DNA of 64,000 nucleotides from Nocardia macrotermitis (GCF_009604405.1 NZ_WEGK01000004.1:62001-126000), one strand, 5' to 3'; positions 9,819 to 19,369 are shown, numbered from the stretch's first letter. Made by a program: numbers and translations. Notes: a model not told the origin generated them from the sequence alone.

Positions 9819-9946
9819 GGCAGCGTTATCCGAAAGGCGGGATCGCAACGGGGTCGTAGCGCAGGACGCGGTTGCCCAGCATGATCTCGGTGCCATGGGG
9901 CATGGCCATGGGCTGGTCGGGGACCAACTGCATCCAGTCCGGATAG
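9818..9946 (-). pseudogene. Duplicated 3' end of an FHA-domain gene
   Basis: This 129-bp segment matches 9961-10089, the last 39 codons of the intact FHA gene, at an offset of exactly 143 bp. About nine positions differ. Nearly all are synonymous on the minus strand (CGG/CGC, GTG/GTC, CAC/CAT, GGT/GGC, TAG/TAA); one change gives Asp for Asn. The stop codon is kept. It looks like the tail of a once-functional paralogue or allele, not a fresh slippage product. No start or upstream coding part is present. Confidence 0.8.
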
Positions 9947-9968
9947 AGCGGAGGTGGGAGAGGCAGCG

Positions 9969-11753
9969 CTATCCGAAAGGCGGGATCGCAACGGGGTCGT
10001 AGCGCAGCACCCGGTTGCCCAGCATGATCTCGGTACCGTGGGGCATGGCCATGGGCTGGTTGGGAACCAGTTGCATCCAGTCCGGATAGCCGGGCAGGCG
10101 GGCGCGGGTGCCGTTGGTGGAGCCGCGGTCCACGATGGTGGCATCCCAGTTGACCAGCCGGATCTCGGCGTGGGCGCGGGACATGCCGCCGGAGTTGTCC
10201 TCGAGCTTGATCGGGACCATCCCACGCTGGGCAGCCTCGGAGTGCTGCGGGTCGCGGCCCAGCACGGCGTCGGCGGCCACGGTGAACATGCTGCCGTCAT
10301 CCAGGACGAGTACGCCCAGCGGCGGGCGCACCACGTCGGACGGCGGCTGCGTCTGATCCACCGGCATCCCGCACACGGTGCAGAACGCCGAGCGCGGATC
10401 ACTGGGATGTGCCCGCGCACACTTGAATCCGACCACCCGCACCCCTGGCGCCCCACCACGATCGGGCATCGGCTCCGGATCTGCTTGCGGCGGTACCGAA
10501 CTCGGCCGCCCCAACTGCGTCTGCGCCATCCGGGCAGCCATATCGGGCCCGGTGTTCGGCGGCGGGACCAGGGGCAGCGGCGGCGGAGTCGGCGAGGACG
10601 GCGCGAAGTTCCCGCCCCCACCCGGTAGCGGCGGCGGAACCAGAGCGTTGTCGATTCCCGTATTCGGCAGCGGCGAAGACGATGGTGCCGAGTCGTATTC
10701 ACCAACCTGCGCAACATTCGGCAGCGGCGGCGGACCGAAATCCCCCGGTGTGCCCGAGCCCGGAAGCTGCGACGGACCGAAATCGCCCGGCACCCCAGGA
10801 CTCGACAACGGTGACGGACCGAAATCGCCCGGCACGTCGGTACCCGGCAGCGGCGGTGGGCCGTAGTCGCCCGGTGCCCCAGTACCCGGCAGCGGCGGTG
10901 GGCTGAAATCTCCCGGCGTGCCCGAGCCTGGCAGTGGCGGTGGGCCGAAGTCGCCTGGTACCCCAGTACCTGGCAACAGTGACGGACCGAAGTCGCCCGG
11001 TGCCCCACCACCCGGCAACGATGGTGGGCCGAAGCCCGCCGCCACCCCGACACCGGGTAGCTGCGGCGCCGAGTCGTCGCTCGGACCGACGCCCGACGGC
11101 GGGGCGGTTCGCGGGTCCGAAAACGCTTGCGGTTCACCGGCGAAGGGCATCGATCCCGTCGATACGGAACGTCGCTGACCGCCCGGTTCGCCGTCCCGAT
11201 CACGTGCCCGCGAACGCCGGCCCTCGAACCAGACGACCGCACCGGACGCCTGCGCCACGCCCTCGCCCAGCGCACCGATACCGCGCTCGGGCAGTTCCGG
11301 ATCGTCGGCGGACTGCTCCTCGACGAAGATCGCGGCGGCACGCGCGGGCGTCGGCGCGACCCGATCCACCGCGAACCCGGCCTCCTCGCCGTGGAAGTAC
11401 TCGACATCGTCGGTGTCGACCAGCATCGCGGTGACCGCGCCGTGCAGGAAGATCGCGATGCCACCGGTCTCGGACTGGGTCAGGATGCCCAGATCGACCG
11501 GCATATCGGGGCTGATCTGCTCAGCGTCGCGCATCAACCAGGTCGTCGCCTCCCGCGCGACCAACCGGCCGGGCCCGCCGGGAGCCTGCTCGGTCGCCTC
11601 GAAGACCAACTGGGACAGCGCCTCGGCCACCCGCATGGCGACCGATTCCTCCCGGACCGGACCGGACCCCCGATGGGCGACCAGCACGAGCGCACCCGCC
11701 ACCCGAACCACGACATGGTTGCCCGGGACAACCTCGACCTGCCGATCCCTCAA
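9969..11753 (-). CDS. FHA-domain protein with Pro-rich repeats and a zinc-ribbon-like motif
   Basis: A 594-aa soluble protein. Residues 1-180 form an unrecognised globular domain. Residues 239-350 are eight 14-aa repeats of the GDFGPPPLPGTGAP type. A possible metal site follows near 443-462 (CARAH, then CTVCG). The C-terminal FHA domain spans about 478-590 with GRDP, SRAHAE and RGSTNGT, the phospho-Thr-binding signature. No membrane segment or signal peptide is seen. It is probably a phosphorylation-dependent adaptor; the receptor kinase at 15993-17567 is a plausible partner, by inference only. Confidence 0.85.
   Translation of the reverse strand: MRDRQVEVVPGNHVVVRVAGALVLVAHRGSGPVREESVAMRVAEALSQLVFEATEQAPGGPGRLVAREATTWLMRDAEQISPDMPVDLGILTQSETGGIAIFLHGAVTAMLVDTDDVEYFHGEEAGFAVDRVAPTPARAAAIFVEEQSADDPELPERGIGALGEGVAQASGAVVWFEGRRSRARDRDGEPGGQRRSVSTGSMPFAGEPQAFSDPRTAPPSGVGPSDDSAPQLPGVGVAAGFGPPSLPGGGAPGDFGPSLLPGTGVPGDFGPPPLPGSGTPGDFSPPPLPGTGAPGDYGPPPLPGTDVPGDFGPSPLSSPGVPGDFGPSQLPGSGTPGDFGPPPLPNVAQVGEYDSAPSSSPLPNTGIDNALVPPPLPGGGGNFAPSSPTPPPLPLVPPPNTGPDMAARMAQTQLGRPSSVPPQADPEPMPDRGGAPGVRVVGFKCARAHPSDPRSAFCTVCGMPVDQTQPPSDVVRPPLGVLVLDDGSMFTVAADAVLGRDPQHSEAAQRGMVPIKLEDNSGGMSRAHAEIRLVNWDATIVDRGSTNGTRARLPGYPDWMQLVPNQPMAMPHGTEIMLGNRVLRYDPVAIPPFG
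10704..11039. repeat. Eight 42-bp tandem repeats inside the FHA gene
   Basis: The segment encodes eight 14-residue units of consensus GDFGPPPLPGTGAP. The unit length is exactly in frame, so slippage would change linker length without a frameshift. Confidence 0.85.
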
Positions 11754-12131
11754 TGGAATCGGCCTCTGCGAACCGGGTACGCGGTCGTCACCACACGCAC
11801 CAGGTTAGAGCAACGAATCAACCTCGGTTCCCGGACGGGGCGGCCCCGTCCCCCACACGCCATGACCCTCGTCCCCCACACGCCACACCCCGCGTCCCGA
11901 CACACCACGCCGCTCGCCCGCACACACCACACCCCGCGTCCCGACACACCACGCCCGCTCATCCCCACACTCCACACACCACACCCGCTCGTCCCCACAC
12001 ACCACGCCGCTCGCCCGGACACGCCACGCCCCGTCCCGGACACGCCACACCGCCGCACGCGGACTGTTCCCGTGAGGGCCACCGGTCCGGTAATTTGTGA
12101 ACAGATTTGCTGGAGATACGGGGGCTGGCCG
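11754..12131. repeat. Gene-free divergent region with CACACC low-complexity tract
   Basis: Between the FHA gene and the first lipoprotein gene, about 11850-12055 is built of irregular repeats of CACACCACGCC, CCCCACACGCC and CCCGTCCC, strongly C-rich on the plus strand. Long reading frames that cross it carry only simple repeats. The last 75 bp should hold the lipoprotein promoter. No protein is supported. Confidence 0.7.
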
Positions 12132-13343
12132 ATGGTTCACACAACACGTCGCGCAGGGATCGTATTCGCAGCGGCAACCGCGGTCGCGGTGCTGGCCGGG
12201 TGCGGGGTGAAGGGCACCCCGGTCGCGGGCGAGATCGATGTGCGCACCCTGGATGTCGGCAGTTACGCCGTCGACAAACACAGCTTTCGGCAGACCGCCG
12301 CCGATCAGGGCGCGCTCGTCGAGGGCATGCGGATGTCCCGGGCGGTGGTGCCCGCGGTCGTGATCGATCCGTCGCTGAAGGTCGGGCAGGGCGGCCACGT
12401 CGTGCTGAACAACACCGAGGCGACCACCCGGCTGCTGGCCGCGGTGTCCAAGCCGATCCTGGACCGGGAGAACCTGCTCACCGGCTACACCGCCTCCGGC
12501 GCGGACAAGTCCGACGATCCGGGCACCTCCATCTCCACCTCCGACACCACCTCGGTCACCAATTTCGTGATGCGTTTCGCCGACGACGACACCGCGAAGC
12601 GGACCGCGCAGGAACTCGAGGACGCCGACTTCGGCGTCGCCCCCGACCTGAACAAGAAGCTGTCGGTGTCGAAATACCCTGACGCGCTGGTGCACTGGCG
12701 TCCCGGCATCTCCAATGTCGGCGCGTTCCTGGCGCACAAGAACTTCGTGATCTCGCTGTTCATCCAGCGGCCCAAACCCGATGCGGACGATCTGACGTCG
12801 TGGGTGCAGAAGGCGCTCGACGCGCAGGTCCCGGCACTCGACAAGTTCCAGGCCACCCCGAAGGACGGCTTCTCCGGCCTCCCGGTCGATCCGGACGGGC
12901 TGCTCGGGCGCGCGGTGATGCGCGACCGCGACAAGGACACCCCCGACCGCGACCGCTTCGCCAGTTACGGCCCCAACGATTTCCTGAACATCGCCGAGGA
13001 CGAGACCACCCGCCAGCGCCTGGTCGCCGACACCGGCTTGGACGCGGTCGCCATCGCCGACACCAGCACGGTGCTGCGGGTGCGGGACGCGGCGGCGGGC
13101 GGGCGGCTGATCAGCGGCCTGGTCTCGGCATCGGGTTCGGCCTACAGCCCGACCGACGCGCCGGACGCTCTCCCGGGCGCGAAATGCCTCCAGCTGGGCA
13201 GCTCCAGCGTGCACTCGAATTCGGCGAAATTCCGCTGCTACATCCCGCACGGCCGCTACGTCGAGGTGGTCATCAGCAACGACCAGTCGGATATGAAACA
13301 GAAGGCCTCGGCCGCCTACGCACTGCTGGCGAACAGCATGTGA
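12132..13343 (+). CDS. Lipoprotein, DUF7373-like, paralogue 1 of 3
   Basis: A 403-aa predicted lipoprotein. The signal peptide MVHTTRRAGIVFAAATAVAV leads to lipobox VLAGC. The mature protein starts with a GEIDVRTLDVGSY stretch that recurs, slightly changed, in the next two genes, as do KYPDALVHWRPG and the C-terminal AAYALLANS. This internal family resembles the Nocardia DUF7373 lipoproteins, whose function is not known. The ATG at 12132 is chosen because the signal peptide starts there; upstream in-frame codons lie in low-complexity sequence. It heads a run of three lipoproteins and a kinase. Confidence 0.85.
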   Translation: MVHTTRRAGIVFAAATAVAVLAGCGVKGTPVAGEIDVRTLDVGSYAVDKHSFRQTAADQGALVEGMRMSRAVVPAVVIDPSLKVGQGGHVVLNNTEATTRLLAAVSKPILDRENLLTGYTASGADKSDDPGTSISTSDTTSVTNFVMRFADDDTAKRTAQELEDADFGVAPDLNKKLSVSKYPDALVHWRPGISNVGAFLAHKNFVISLFIQRPKPDADDLTSWVQKALDAQVPALDKFQATPKDGFSGLPVDPDGLLGRAVMRDRDKDTPDRDRFASYGPNDFLNIAEDETTRQRLVADTGLDAVAIADTSTVLRVRDAAAGGRLISGLVSASGSAYSPTDAPDALPGAKCLQLGSSSVHSNSAKFRCYIPHGRYVEVVISNDQSDMKQKASAAYALLANSM

Positions 13344-13457
13344 GTGGGCTCGCACGCGGCGGCAAATCACTGGCATCGGCACCGGCCCCCGTGTGTACAC
13401 TACCGGCGGGCCGCGGCCGAGCCATCGCGCGGCGGCCGGTCCCACGGGAGGGGTTTC

Positions 13458-14654
13458 ATGCGCAGGACGAACGTTTTCGTAGCGGCGATGCTGCTGGTCA
13501 CGGCGTGTGTCGCGGGCTGCGGAACCGGGTCGGACACCACCCCGGCGGACCCCGTCATCGACCTGAACACCCTGGATTTCGGCCCGTACGACGCCACCCC
13601 GCACGAGATGGGCAAGCCGAAGAACGACCTGCAGGCCCACGATTTCGAGGCCGAACGTCTCGGTGACATCGTGCCGCTGGCCATGGACATCGATCCGTCG
13701 CTGACCTTCGGCGGTAATTCCGGCACCCTGGTCTTCGACGATCCCAAGGGCACGCAGCTGCACAATTTCGGCGACTTCAGCCATTTCGCGGAGGATGCCC
13801 CCAATTTCATCGGCGGCTACATCAGTTACGGGATGAGCAGCCGGAACAACGACGGTATCGAACTGGTCAACGCGGTGCTGCTGTTCCCCGACGAGAAGCA
13901 GGCCGCCGACGCCGCCACCGCGCTGGAACACCGCGACTTCCTCGCCAAACCCGGTCAGCAACCGGTGCCGATCCCGAAATACCCTGCCGCCCACGCCCAT
14001 TGGACCCCCGATACGCAGGCGATCAACAGCTGGTACGCCACCGGGAAGATGGTCGTCTTCACCTCCGAGTACGACCAGGCGAAGATCTGGTTCAAACACA
14101 CCGATCTGCCCGCGCTGGTCGCGATGGTGACCAAATGCCTGGACACGATCGTCCCGGCGCTCGCGAAATTCACCCCGACGCCGGTCGACCAGCTGTCCGA
14201 CAAACCCATGGATATCGAGGGCATGCTCGGCCGCACCATGGTCCGCCCGAAGGCCGCGTCGGGTGAATGGCTGAATCCGCCGGTGGTGTTCCACGCGCAC
14301 GCCGCGCTGGGCTGGACCACCGATCCGATCGCCGACCAGAAGACCTATCAGCGCGACGGCGTGGATCTGTACGCCGAATACGGCAATACGCTGTTCCGGG
14401 CCCGGGACGCGGCCGCGGCGAAGGATGTCCGCGATCAACTCGGCGATCCGGCGAAACATTTCAAATCCGCCCCGCCACCCCGAAATCTGCCGATCGCGAA
14501 ATGCCGCCAGTACCACGGGCCGGTGACCGCGGCCGTGCATTTCTACTGCTCGGTCGCCTACGGACGGTATGCGTCGCAGGCGTGGGGCGAACAGCTGCTC
14601 GATGCGCAGCAACGTATTTCGGCGCAGTACGCGATTCTGGTGAGGGCGAAATGA
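13458..14654 (+). CDS. Lipoprotein, DUF7373-like, paralogue 2 of 3
   Basis: A 398-aa predicted lipoprotein with signal peptide MRRTNVFVAAMLLVTA and lipobox VAGC. It carries the same landmarks as its neighbours: VIDLNTLDFGPYD near the start, KYPAAHAHWTPD in the middle and AQYAILVRAK at the end, with paired Cys near the C-terminus. A GGGAGGGG RBS precedes the ATG. Its stop overlaps the next start (ATGA), so translation is coupled. Function unknown; surface location follows from the lipobox. Confidence 0.85.
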   Translation: MRRTNVFVAAMLLVTACVAGCGTGSDTTPADPVIDLNTLDFGPYDATPHEMGKPKNDLQAHDFEAERLGDIVPLAMDIDPSLTFGGNSGTLVFDDPKGTQLHNFGDFSHFAEDAPNFIGGYISYGMSSRNNDGIELVNAVLLFPDEKQAADAATALEHRDFLAKPGQQPVPIPKYPAAHAHWTPDTQAINSWYATGKMVVFTSEYDQAKIWFKHTDLPALVAMVTKCLDTIVPALAKFTPTPVDQLSDKPMDIEGMLGRTMVRPKAASGEWLNPPVVFHAHAALGWTTDPIADQKTYQRDGVDLYAEYGNTLFRARDAAAAKDVRDQLGDPAKHFKSAPPPRNLPIAKCRQYHGPVTAAVHFYCSVAYGRYASQAWGEQLLDAQQRISAQYAILVRAK

Positions 14655-15898
14655 CCACGACATCGCGCACCCGCAAATGCGCCGCACTGCTCGGCAGTAT
14701 CGCGGCCGTGGCGGCGCTGAGTTCCTGCGGCACCGAACACGGCACCGCGACACCGGGTGAGATCGATGTCCGCACCCTGGACATCGGCACCTTCCCGGTC
14801 GATCCGCTGGACATCCACCTGGACAGCCCGCCGGGACTGGTGCACGCCTCGCAGGTCGGCGGCCTGCGACTGAGCGAATACGTGGTGAACGCGTCCGATA
14901 TCGACCCGCACCTGACCTTCGGGTTGCGCTCGACGACGTTCACCAGCGGCACCCTGCCCGGCCCGTTCGGCAACGACGCCGCCATGACCGCGGTCGCCAA
15001 GCGCGACAACATGTATTTCGGCTTCGAGTCGGTGGGCTCGGATACCGACGGTTTCCTCAGTTCCGGCGACTGGCCCTCGCAGTCGGAGAAGAACGCCACC
15101 TCGATCGATCTGATGGTGATGCAGTTCCCCGACGCCGACACCGCCGGACGCGCGGCCACGGATTTCTCCAACGCCGATATCGGAATCACCAGGAACCAAC
15201 CGCTCGCGATCGGCAAATATCCTGCCGCGCACGCGAATTGGCGGCCGGGCACCGCGGTGGCGCGGTCGTTCCTGGCGCACGGCTCCTACGTGGCCGCGGT
15301 GGCGGCCTTCGCGCCGACCGCCGATCCGCAGAACCTCACCACCCTCGTCGAGAAGACCTACGACACGGCGTTCCCGGTGCTGGATCAACTCCAGCCGATC
15401 TCGGACGAGGACACCGCGCGGCTGGACTGGGATCCGGAGTACATGATCAGCCGCGCGCTGAACCCGGATCAGTTCGCCACCATCGGTTTCGAGGACGAGA
15501 ACGCGGCGTTCGGCACGCGCGGCATCCTGCACTACATGCCCTTCCGCGCCGAGGCGAAGAAGGTCTTCACCGCGATGAACGCCGAGAAATTCGCCAGAAC
15601 CGATGCCGCACTGGTGGTCCGGACCAAGGACACCGCCTCGGCGCTGAAAGCGGTGCACGACAAGCTGACTCCGGACCCGCACGGATCGACCGCCACCGCC
15701 GCCGTGCCGAAGATCGCCGATTCGGCCTGTGTGCAGAACGATACGGATGCGGATGTCTACATGAACCGCAAACGTTTCACCTGTCTGGTCGCGTACCGCA
15801 ATTATGTCGGCTACGTGGATTCCGATCAGGTGCTGGACGCGCATCAGCGGGCCGCCGCGCAATACGCCCTGTTGGCCAACAGTCAATGGGAACCGTAG
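14651..15898 (+). CDS. Lipoprotein, DUF7373-like, paralogue 3 of 3
   Basis: A 415-aa predicted lipoprotein with signal peptide and lipobox LSSC (Cys about 27). The GEIDVRTLDIGTF motif and KYPAAHANWRPG show common descent with the two upstream genes. The start at 14651 gives the 4-nt overlap with paralogue 2 and places the signal peptide at the N-terminus; the frame is open much further upstream but non-coding there. It ends 94 bp before the receptor kinase gene. Confidence 0.85.
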   Translation: MTTTSRTRKCAALLGSIAAVAALSSCGTEHGTATPGEIDVRTLDIGTFPVDPLDIHLDSPPGLVHASQVGGLRLSEYVVNASDIDPHLTFGLRSTTFTSGTLPGPFGNDAAMTAVAKRDNMYFGFESVGSDTDGFLSSGDWPSQSEKNATSIDLMVMQFPDADTAGRAATDFSNADIGITRNQPLAIGKYPAAHANWRPGTAVARSFLAHGSYVAAVAAFAPTADPQNLTTLVEKTYDTAFPVLDQLQPISDEDTARLDWDPEYMISRALNPDQFATIGFEDENAAFGTRGILHYMPFRAEAKKVFTAMNAEKFARTDAALVVRTKDTASALKAVHDKLTPDPHGSTATAAVPKIADSACVQNDTDADVYMNRKRFTCLVAYRNYVGYVDSDQVLDAHQRAAAQYALLANSQWEP

Positions 15899-15992
15899 CC
15901 GGACCGTGCCCGGGTGAGGCCGGGTATGCTCCGCCAGAGTACGACCCGACCGGAACCTGCACCACCCGCGATCGACCAGGAGTATGTGAGAA

Positions 15993-17567
15993 ATGGCGAT
16001 GAGTCCCGGCACCATCGTCGGTGGGTATCGAATCGAGCGGGTGCTCGGCGCGGGCGGAATGGGCACGGTATACCTGGGCAAACATCCGAGCCTGCCACGC
16101 ATGGACGCGATCAAGGTGCTCAGCACCGAACTCTCGGCCAATGCCGAATTCCGCGGCCGTTTCGAGCGCGAGGCGAATCTGGCTGCGGGACTGGATCATC
16201 CGAATATCGTCTCGGTCTACAACCGCGGCGAGGAGGACGGCCAACTCTGGATCGCGATGCAGTACGTGCAGGGCACCGACGCGTCGGCCGAACTGGCCCG
16301 CGACCGGCACGCCATGACGCCGCTGCGGGCGTTGCGCATCGTCACCGAGGTCGGCCGGGGCCTGGACTACGCGCACCGGCGCGGGCTGCTGCACCGCGAC
16401 GTGAAACCGGCCAATTTCCTGCTGTCCGCCGGTGACGGCGACGACGAGGAACGGGTGCTGCTCACCGATTTCGGGGTCGCGAAGTCCACCGAGGATCCGA
16501 ACGAGCTGACCCAGACCGGCAGTTTCGTGGCCACCATCGCCTACGCCTCACCCGAACAACTCCAGGGCAATCCGGTCGATCACCGCGCCGACATCTACAG
16601 TCTCGGCTGCGCCTTCTACAAGCTGCTGACCGGCCAGAACCCTTATCCGGCAATGCAACCGGCGATGGTCATGATGGGCCACCTGTACGAGCCGCCGCCG
16701 CGCGCGACCGCCGTGCACCCCGGCCTGCCCGAGGCACTGGACCAGATCTTCGCGCGGGTGCTGGCGAAGAATCCGGCCGAGCGGTTCAACACCTGCCGCG
16801 AGTTCACCGATGCGGCCACCGGGGCCCTGGTGCCCGGATACAACCCGATCCGCACCTCCACCTCGCCGACCTACCCGATCCAGGTGCCCGGTCAGCCGTC
16901 CACCGATCCGCGCGCGAATCTGTCGGGTTCCTATACCGCACAGGGGAATTCCGGTCCGGGTGAGCCGGATCTGTCCGCGCTGCTGGCCAAGCCGCCGGGT
17001 CGCCGCAGGTGGCTGATCCCGGCGATCGTCGGCGTCGTCGTGGTGGCCGCCGCGGCGGGGATCGGGGTCTGGGCCACGCAGGGCGGCGATCAACCGGCCA
17101 CACCCACCACGACGACCAGCGCCGCCGCCGCGCCGAGTTCGGTGGCCGAGGCCAAACAGCAGAATCCGGCCTTCGCCGGGAAGACCATCACCATGGTCGA
17201 CATCACCGACGACGACAAGGTCGCGATCTATCTGGGCGGCACCCCGCAGACCGAATTCCTGCAGGGGCTCGGCTTCGTCTACAACCTGAACTACACCAAA
17301 CAGGGCACCCAGACCTCGCCGAAACCGATGAGCGACTACGACACCCTCAACGCCGCGGACGGCAGCTACATCCTCGCGGTGCGCAGCGACAAGGCCGCGG
17401 GCGGCGGCGGGCTGCTCGGGCTGCCGTACGAGGTGAGCACGTCCAAGGCGACGGTGATCCCGCTGGACGATCCGATCGCGGTCACGGCCATGCGGAACTG
17501 GGGAAGCGATTCGGAGAAGACCGAGTTGAGCCGGCTGATTCCGGTGTTGCGCAAGCACATTCAGTGA
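15993..17567 (+). CDS. Receptor-type serine/threonine protein kinase
   Basis: A 524-aa Pkn-family kinase. The glycine loop GAGGMG lies at 19-24, catalytic Lys 41 in AIKVL, HRDVKPAN with catalytic Asp near 136, DFGVAK with Asp 159, and the TIAYASPEQ activation segment end. A Pro/Ser juxtamembrane linker leads to one membrane helix near 340-362. The extracytoplasmic domain of about 160 residues has no recognised fold and contains TITMVDITDDDKVAIYLGG. It follows three lipoprotein genes on the same strand, which could supply or sense its ligand; that is inference. FHA proteins nearby are candidate substrates. Confidence 0.93.
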   Translation: MAMSPGTIVGGYRIERVLGAGGMGTVYLGKHPSLPRMDAIKVLSTELSANAEFRGRFEREANLAAGLDHPNIVSVYNRGEEDGQLWIAMQYVQGTDASAELARDRHAMTPLRALRIVTEVGRGLDYAHRRGLLHRDVKPANFLLSAGDGDDEERVLLTDFGVAKSTEDPNELTQTGSFVATIAYASPEQLQGNPVDHRADIYSLGCAFYKLLTGQNPYPAMQPAMVMMGHLYEPPPRATAVHPGLPEALDQIFARVLAKNPAERFNTCREFTDAATGALVPGYNPIRTSTSPTYPIQVPGQPSTDPRANLSGSYTAQGNSGPGEPDLSALLAKPPGRRRWLIPAIVGVVVVAAAAGIGVWATQGGDQPATPTTTTSAAAAPSSVAEAKQQNPAFAGKTITMVDITDDDKVAIYLGGTPQTEFLQGLGFVYNLNYTKQGTQTSPKPMSDYDTLNAADGSYILAVRSDKAAGGGGLLGLPYEVSTSKATVIPLDDPIAVTAMRNWGSDSEKTELSRLIPVLRKHIQ

Positions 17568-17601
17568 GTTCGACTCCGGTGGGCACGGCCCGGGTGCCGG
17601 G

Positions 17602-18684
17602 TCACAACGCGTAGAACCCGTCGCCCCACAGGGTTTCCAGATGCCGGAAGTAGTCCTCGTACTGCTGCGCGACCACATCGGTGGAGAACCGCCCGACCGC
17701 GTAGTCCCGGATCGCCTGATAGTCCAGGTCGTCCACCGCGTCCGCGGCCGCGCAGAACTGTCGCAGCGACCGGCACCGGAATCCGGTGACGCCCTGCTGC
17801 ACGGTCTCACTGAACGCACCCCAATCGGTGGTGATGACCGGCGTCCCGCACAGCATCGCCTCCACGTGCACCCCGCCGAACGGCTCCAGATACAGCGAGG
17901 GCACGAAAACCGCTCGGGCACGGCTCATCAGCTCACCGCGTCGCACCGGATCCACCACGCCGACGTATTCGCCGAATTCCGGTGGCGTTCCGGCACCGGC
18001 GATCACCAGTCTGCGATCGAGGGCGCGGCAGGTGTCCACCGCGATCTGATAGCCCTTGGCCTCGATCAACCGGCCGATGAACAGGTAGTAGTCGTCCTTC
18101 TCCGCGGAGAACGGGAACTCCGGCGCCTCGAAGTAATTCGGGATCACCGCGTCGAAGAATCGGCCGCGATCACTCATGATTCCCGGCAGTGTCGTATGTG
18201 CGCCATGTACCGCATGCATCCACGCATAACTTTCGAACACCCGGTATTTCGCGAAGACCCCGCTGTAACCGATACCGAATTCCACCGTCATCAGGTGCGG
18301 CAGCGCGGCGCCGATCGCCTCCTGACAGGTGCCGCCGATGATGCACAGGAAATCCCGCGGCTGCGCGCGTTCGGCGATGGCCGCGGCGGCCCGGCCGTTC
18401 GTGATCACCCAGTGTTCGTCGTTCTTACCCCAGGTGATGTTGATCGGACCGTCGAAGAAATCGTTGTTGCCGAACCATTCCCGCTGTTCGTCCTTGGTCA
18501 CGATGGTGACCAGTTCGGCGCAGGCGGCCTCGTTCTCCTGCGAGGCGTACAGGAACACCTCGTGTCCGAGCCCGGACATCATGTCGCAGAATCGGCGCAC
18601 CTTCTGGGTATAGGCACACGGCGAATACGACCGGGTGGTCTGCGTATGCGGCAGATTGACGACGTGGAAACGCATCGTGGACAC
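17602..18684 (-). CDS. Glycosyltransferase, GT4-like
   Basis: A 360-aa protein of the GT-B fold. The C-terminal half has YYLFIGRLIEAKGYQIA, the donor-binding core, followed by LEPFGGVHVEAMLCGTPVI, the E-x7-E type motif of family 4 retaining transferases. The N-terminal half begins with HVVNLPHTQTT. No signal peptide is present, so it is cytoplasmic. It converges with the kinase gene and stands alone. Acceptor and sugar donor cannot be told from sequence. Confidence 0.85.
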   Translation of the reverse strand: MSTMRFHVVNLPHTQTTRSYSPCAYTQKVRRFCDMMSGLGHEVFLYASQENEAACAELVTIVTKDEQREWFGNNDFFDGPINITWGKNDEHWVITNGRAAAAIAERAQPRDFLCIIGGTCQEAIGAALPHLMTVEFGIGYSGVFAKYRVFESYAWMHAVHGAHTTLPGIMSDRGRFFDAVIPNYFEAPEFPFSAEKDDYYLFIGRLIEAKGYQIAVDTCRALDRRLVIAGAGTPPEFGEYVGVVDPVRRGELMSRARAVFVPSLYLEPFGGVHVEAMLCGTPVITTDWGAFSETVQQGVTGFRCRSLRQFCAAADAVDDLDYQAIRDYAVGRFSTDVVAQQYEDYFRHLETLWGDGFYAL

Positions 18685-19369
18685 TTCGGCTACCCGACCA
18701 ACTTCTCCCGTGACGATGTGGCGGACGTTACCCTACGACGCCGGACCGACTCGTCCCGTACGCGGTGAGTGGCCGGACCGGACCCATACCTGTGGCCCCG
18801 GGGGCGCGCGATTGGTAGGGTAAAGCGGCAGTCATGCCCGATAATTGGGTACAGCGGCACCTCGGGGGAAGGAGAACATACGCCGCACAGCATGCGCGAT
18901 GCTCGCCGCAGGGGTGTCTCGAGCGGACGAATCCATCACGCGGAGCCGTACTTTCAGCCGTTCCGGCCCCACTTCAACGCAGCAGCAGGGCAAGGGGAAC
19001 CGAATCGGTGCATGTTGCGTCCAAGTACCTGTAGCTCGAATTCCGTCGACGAGACGGGGTTCACATCTCCGGCCGTCCGGTCGGGCTCCATTGCGGGAGG
19101 CGAGGAAAGGAGGGTTCTGATTCGAGGCCGCGGCGCCTCGACTGCCCCTGGTATCAGAGCCGGTTGCTCCGACAGCACTGGCGAGATAGCGTCCACACAG
19201 GTGCATCTCGCGTGACGTGAGCACACCAGATCGGCTCCATCGCCTGGGGGGTGCCCTTCATACTGGGGCAAAGTTGGATGGAACCGAACGGACGTCGTGC
19301 ACGTCCAAGAAGACATACCGATCGCGACGGACGAACGTCGCGACTCGTTGACCCGAGAGGAGCACCACT
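18685..19369. other. 685-bp gene-free region upstream of the WXG100 pair
   Basis: No convincing protein is found: small frames on both strands have atypical composition and no family resemblance. The region is less GC-rich than its surroundings and should carry the promoter and possibly a long leader for the WXG100 genes. A perfect hairpin (TCGCGAC 19322-19328, GTCGCGA 19337-19343) lies just before the ribosome binding site of the first WXG100 gene. A second inverted repeat, CGAGGC with GCCTCG, lies near 19124-19141. Confidence 0.5.

Noticed and set aside
11805..14753. A 982-codon minus-strand frame over the lipoprotein genes
   Set aside because: It runs through the CACACC low-complexity tract and is antisense to three lipoproteins with signal peptides and lipoboxes; no protein features.
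18769..19224. Several 60-148 codon frames on both strands before the WXG100 genes
   Set aside because: They overlap each other on opposite strands, lack RBS and resemble nothing; treated as a leader region.
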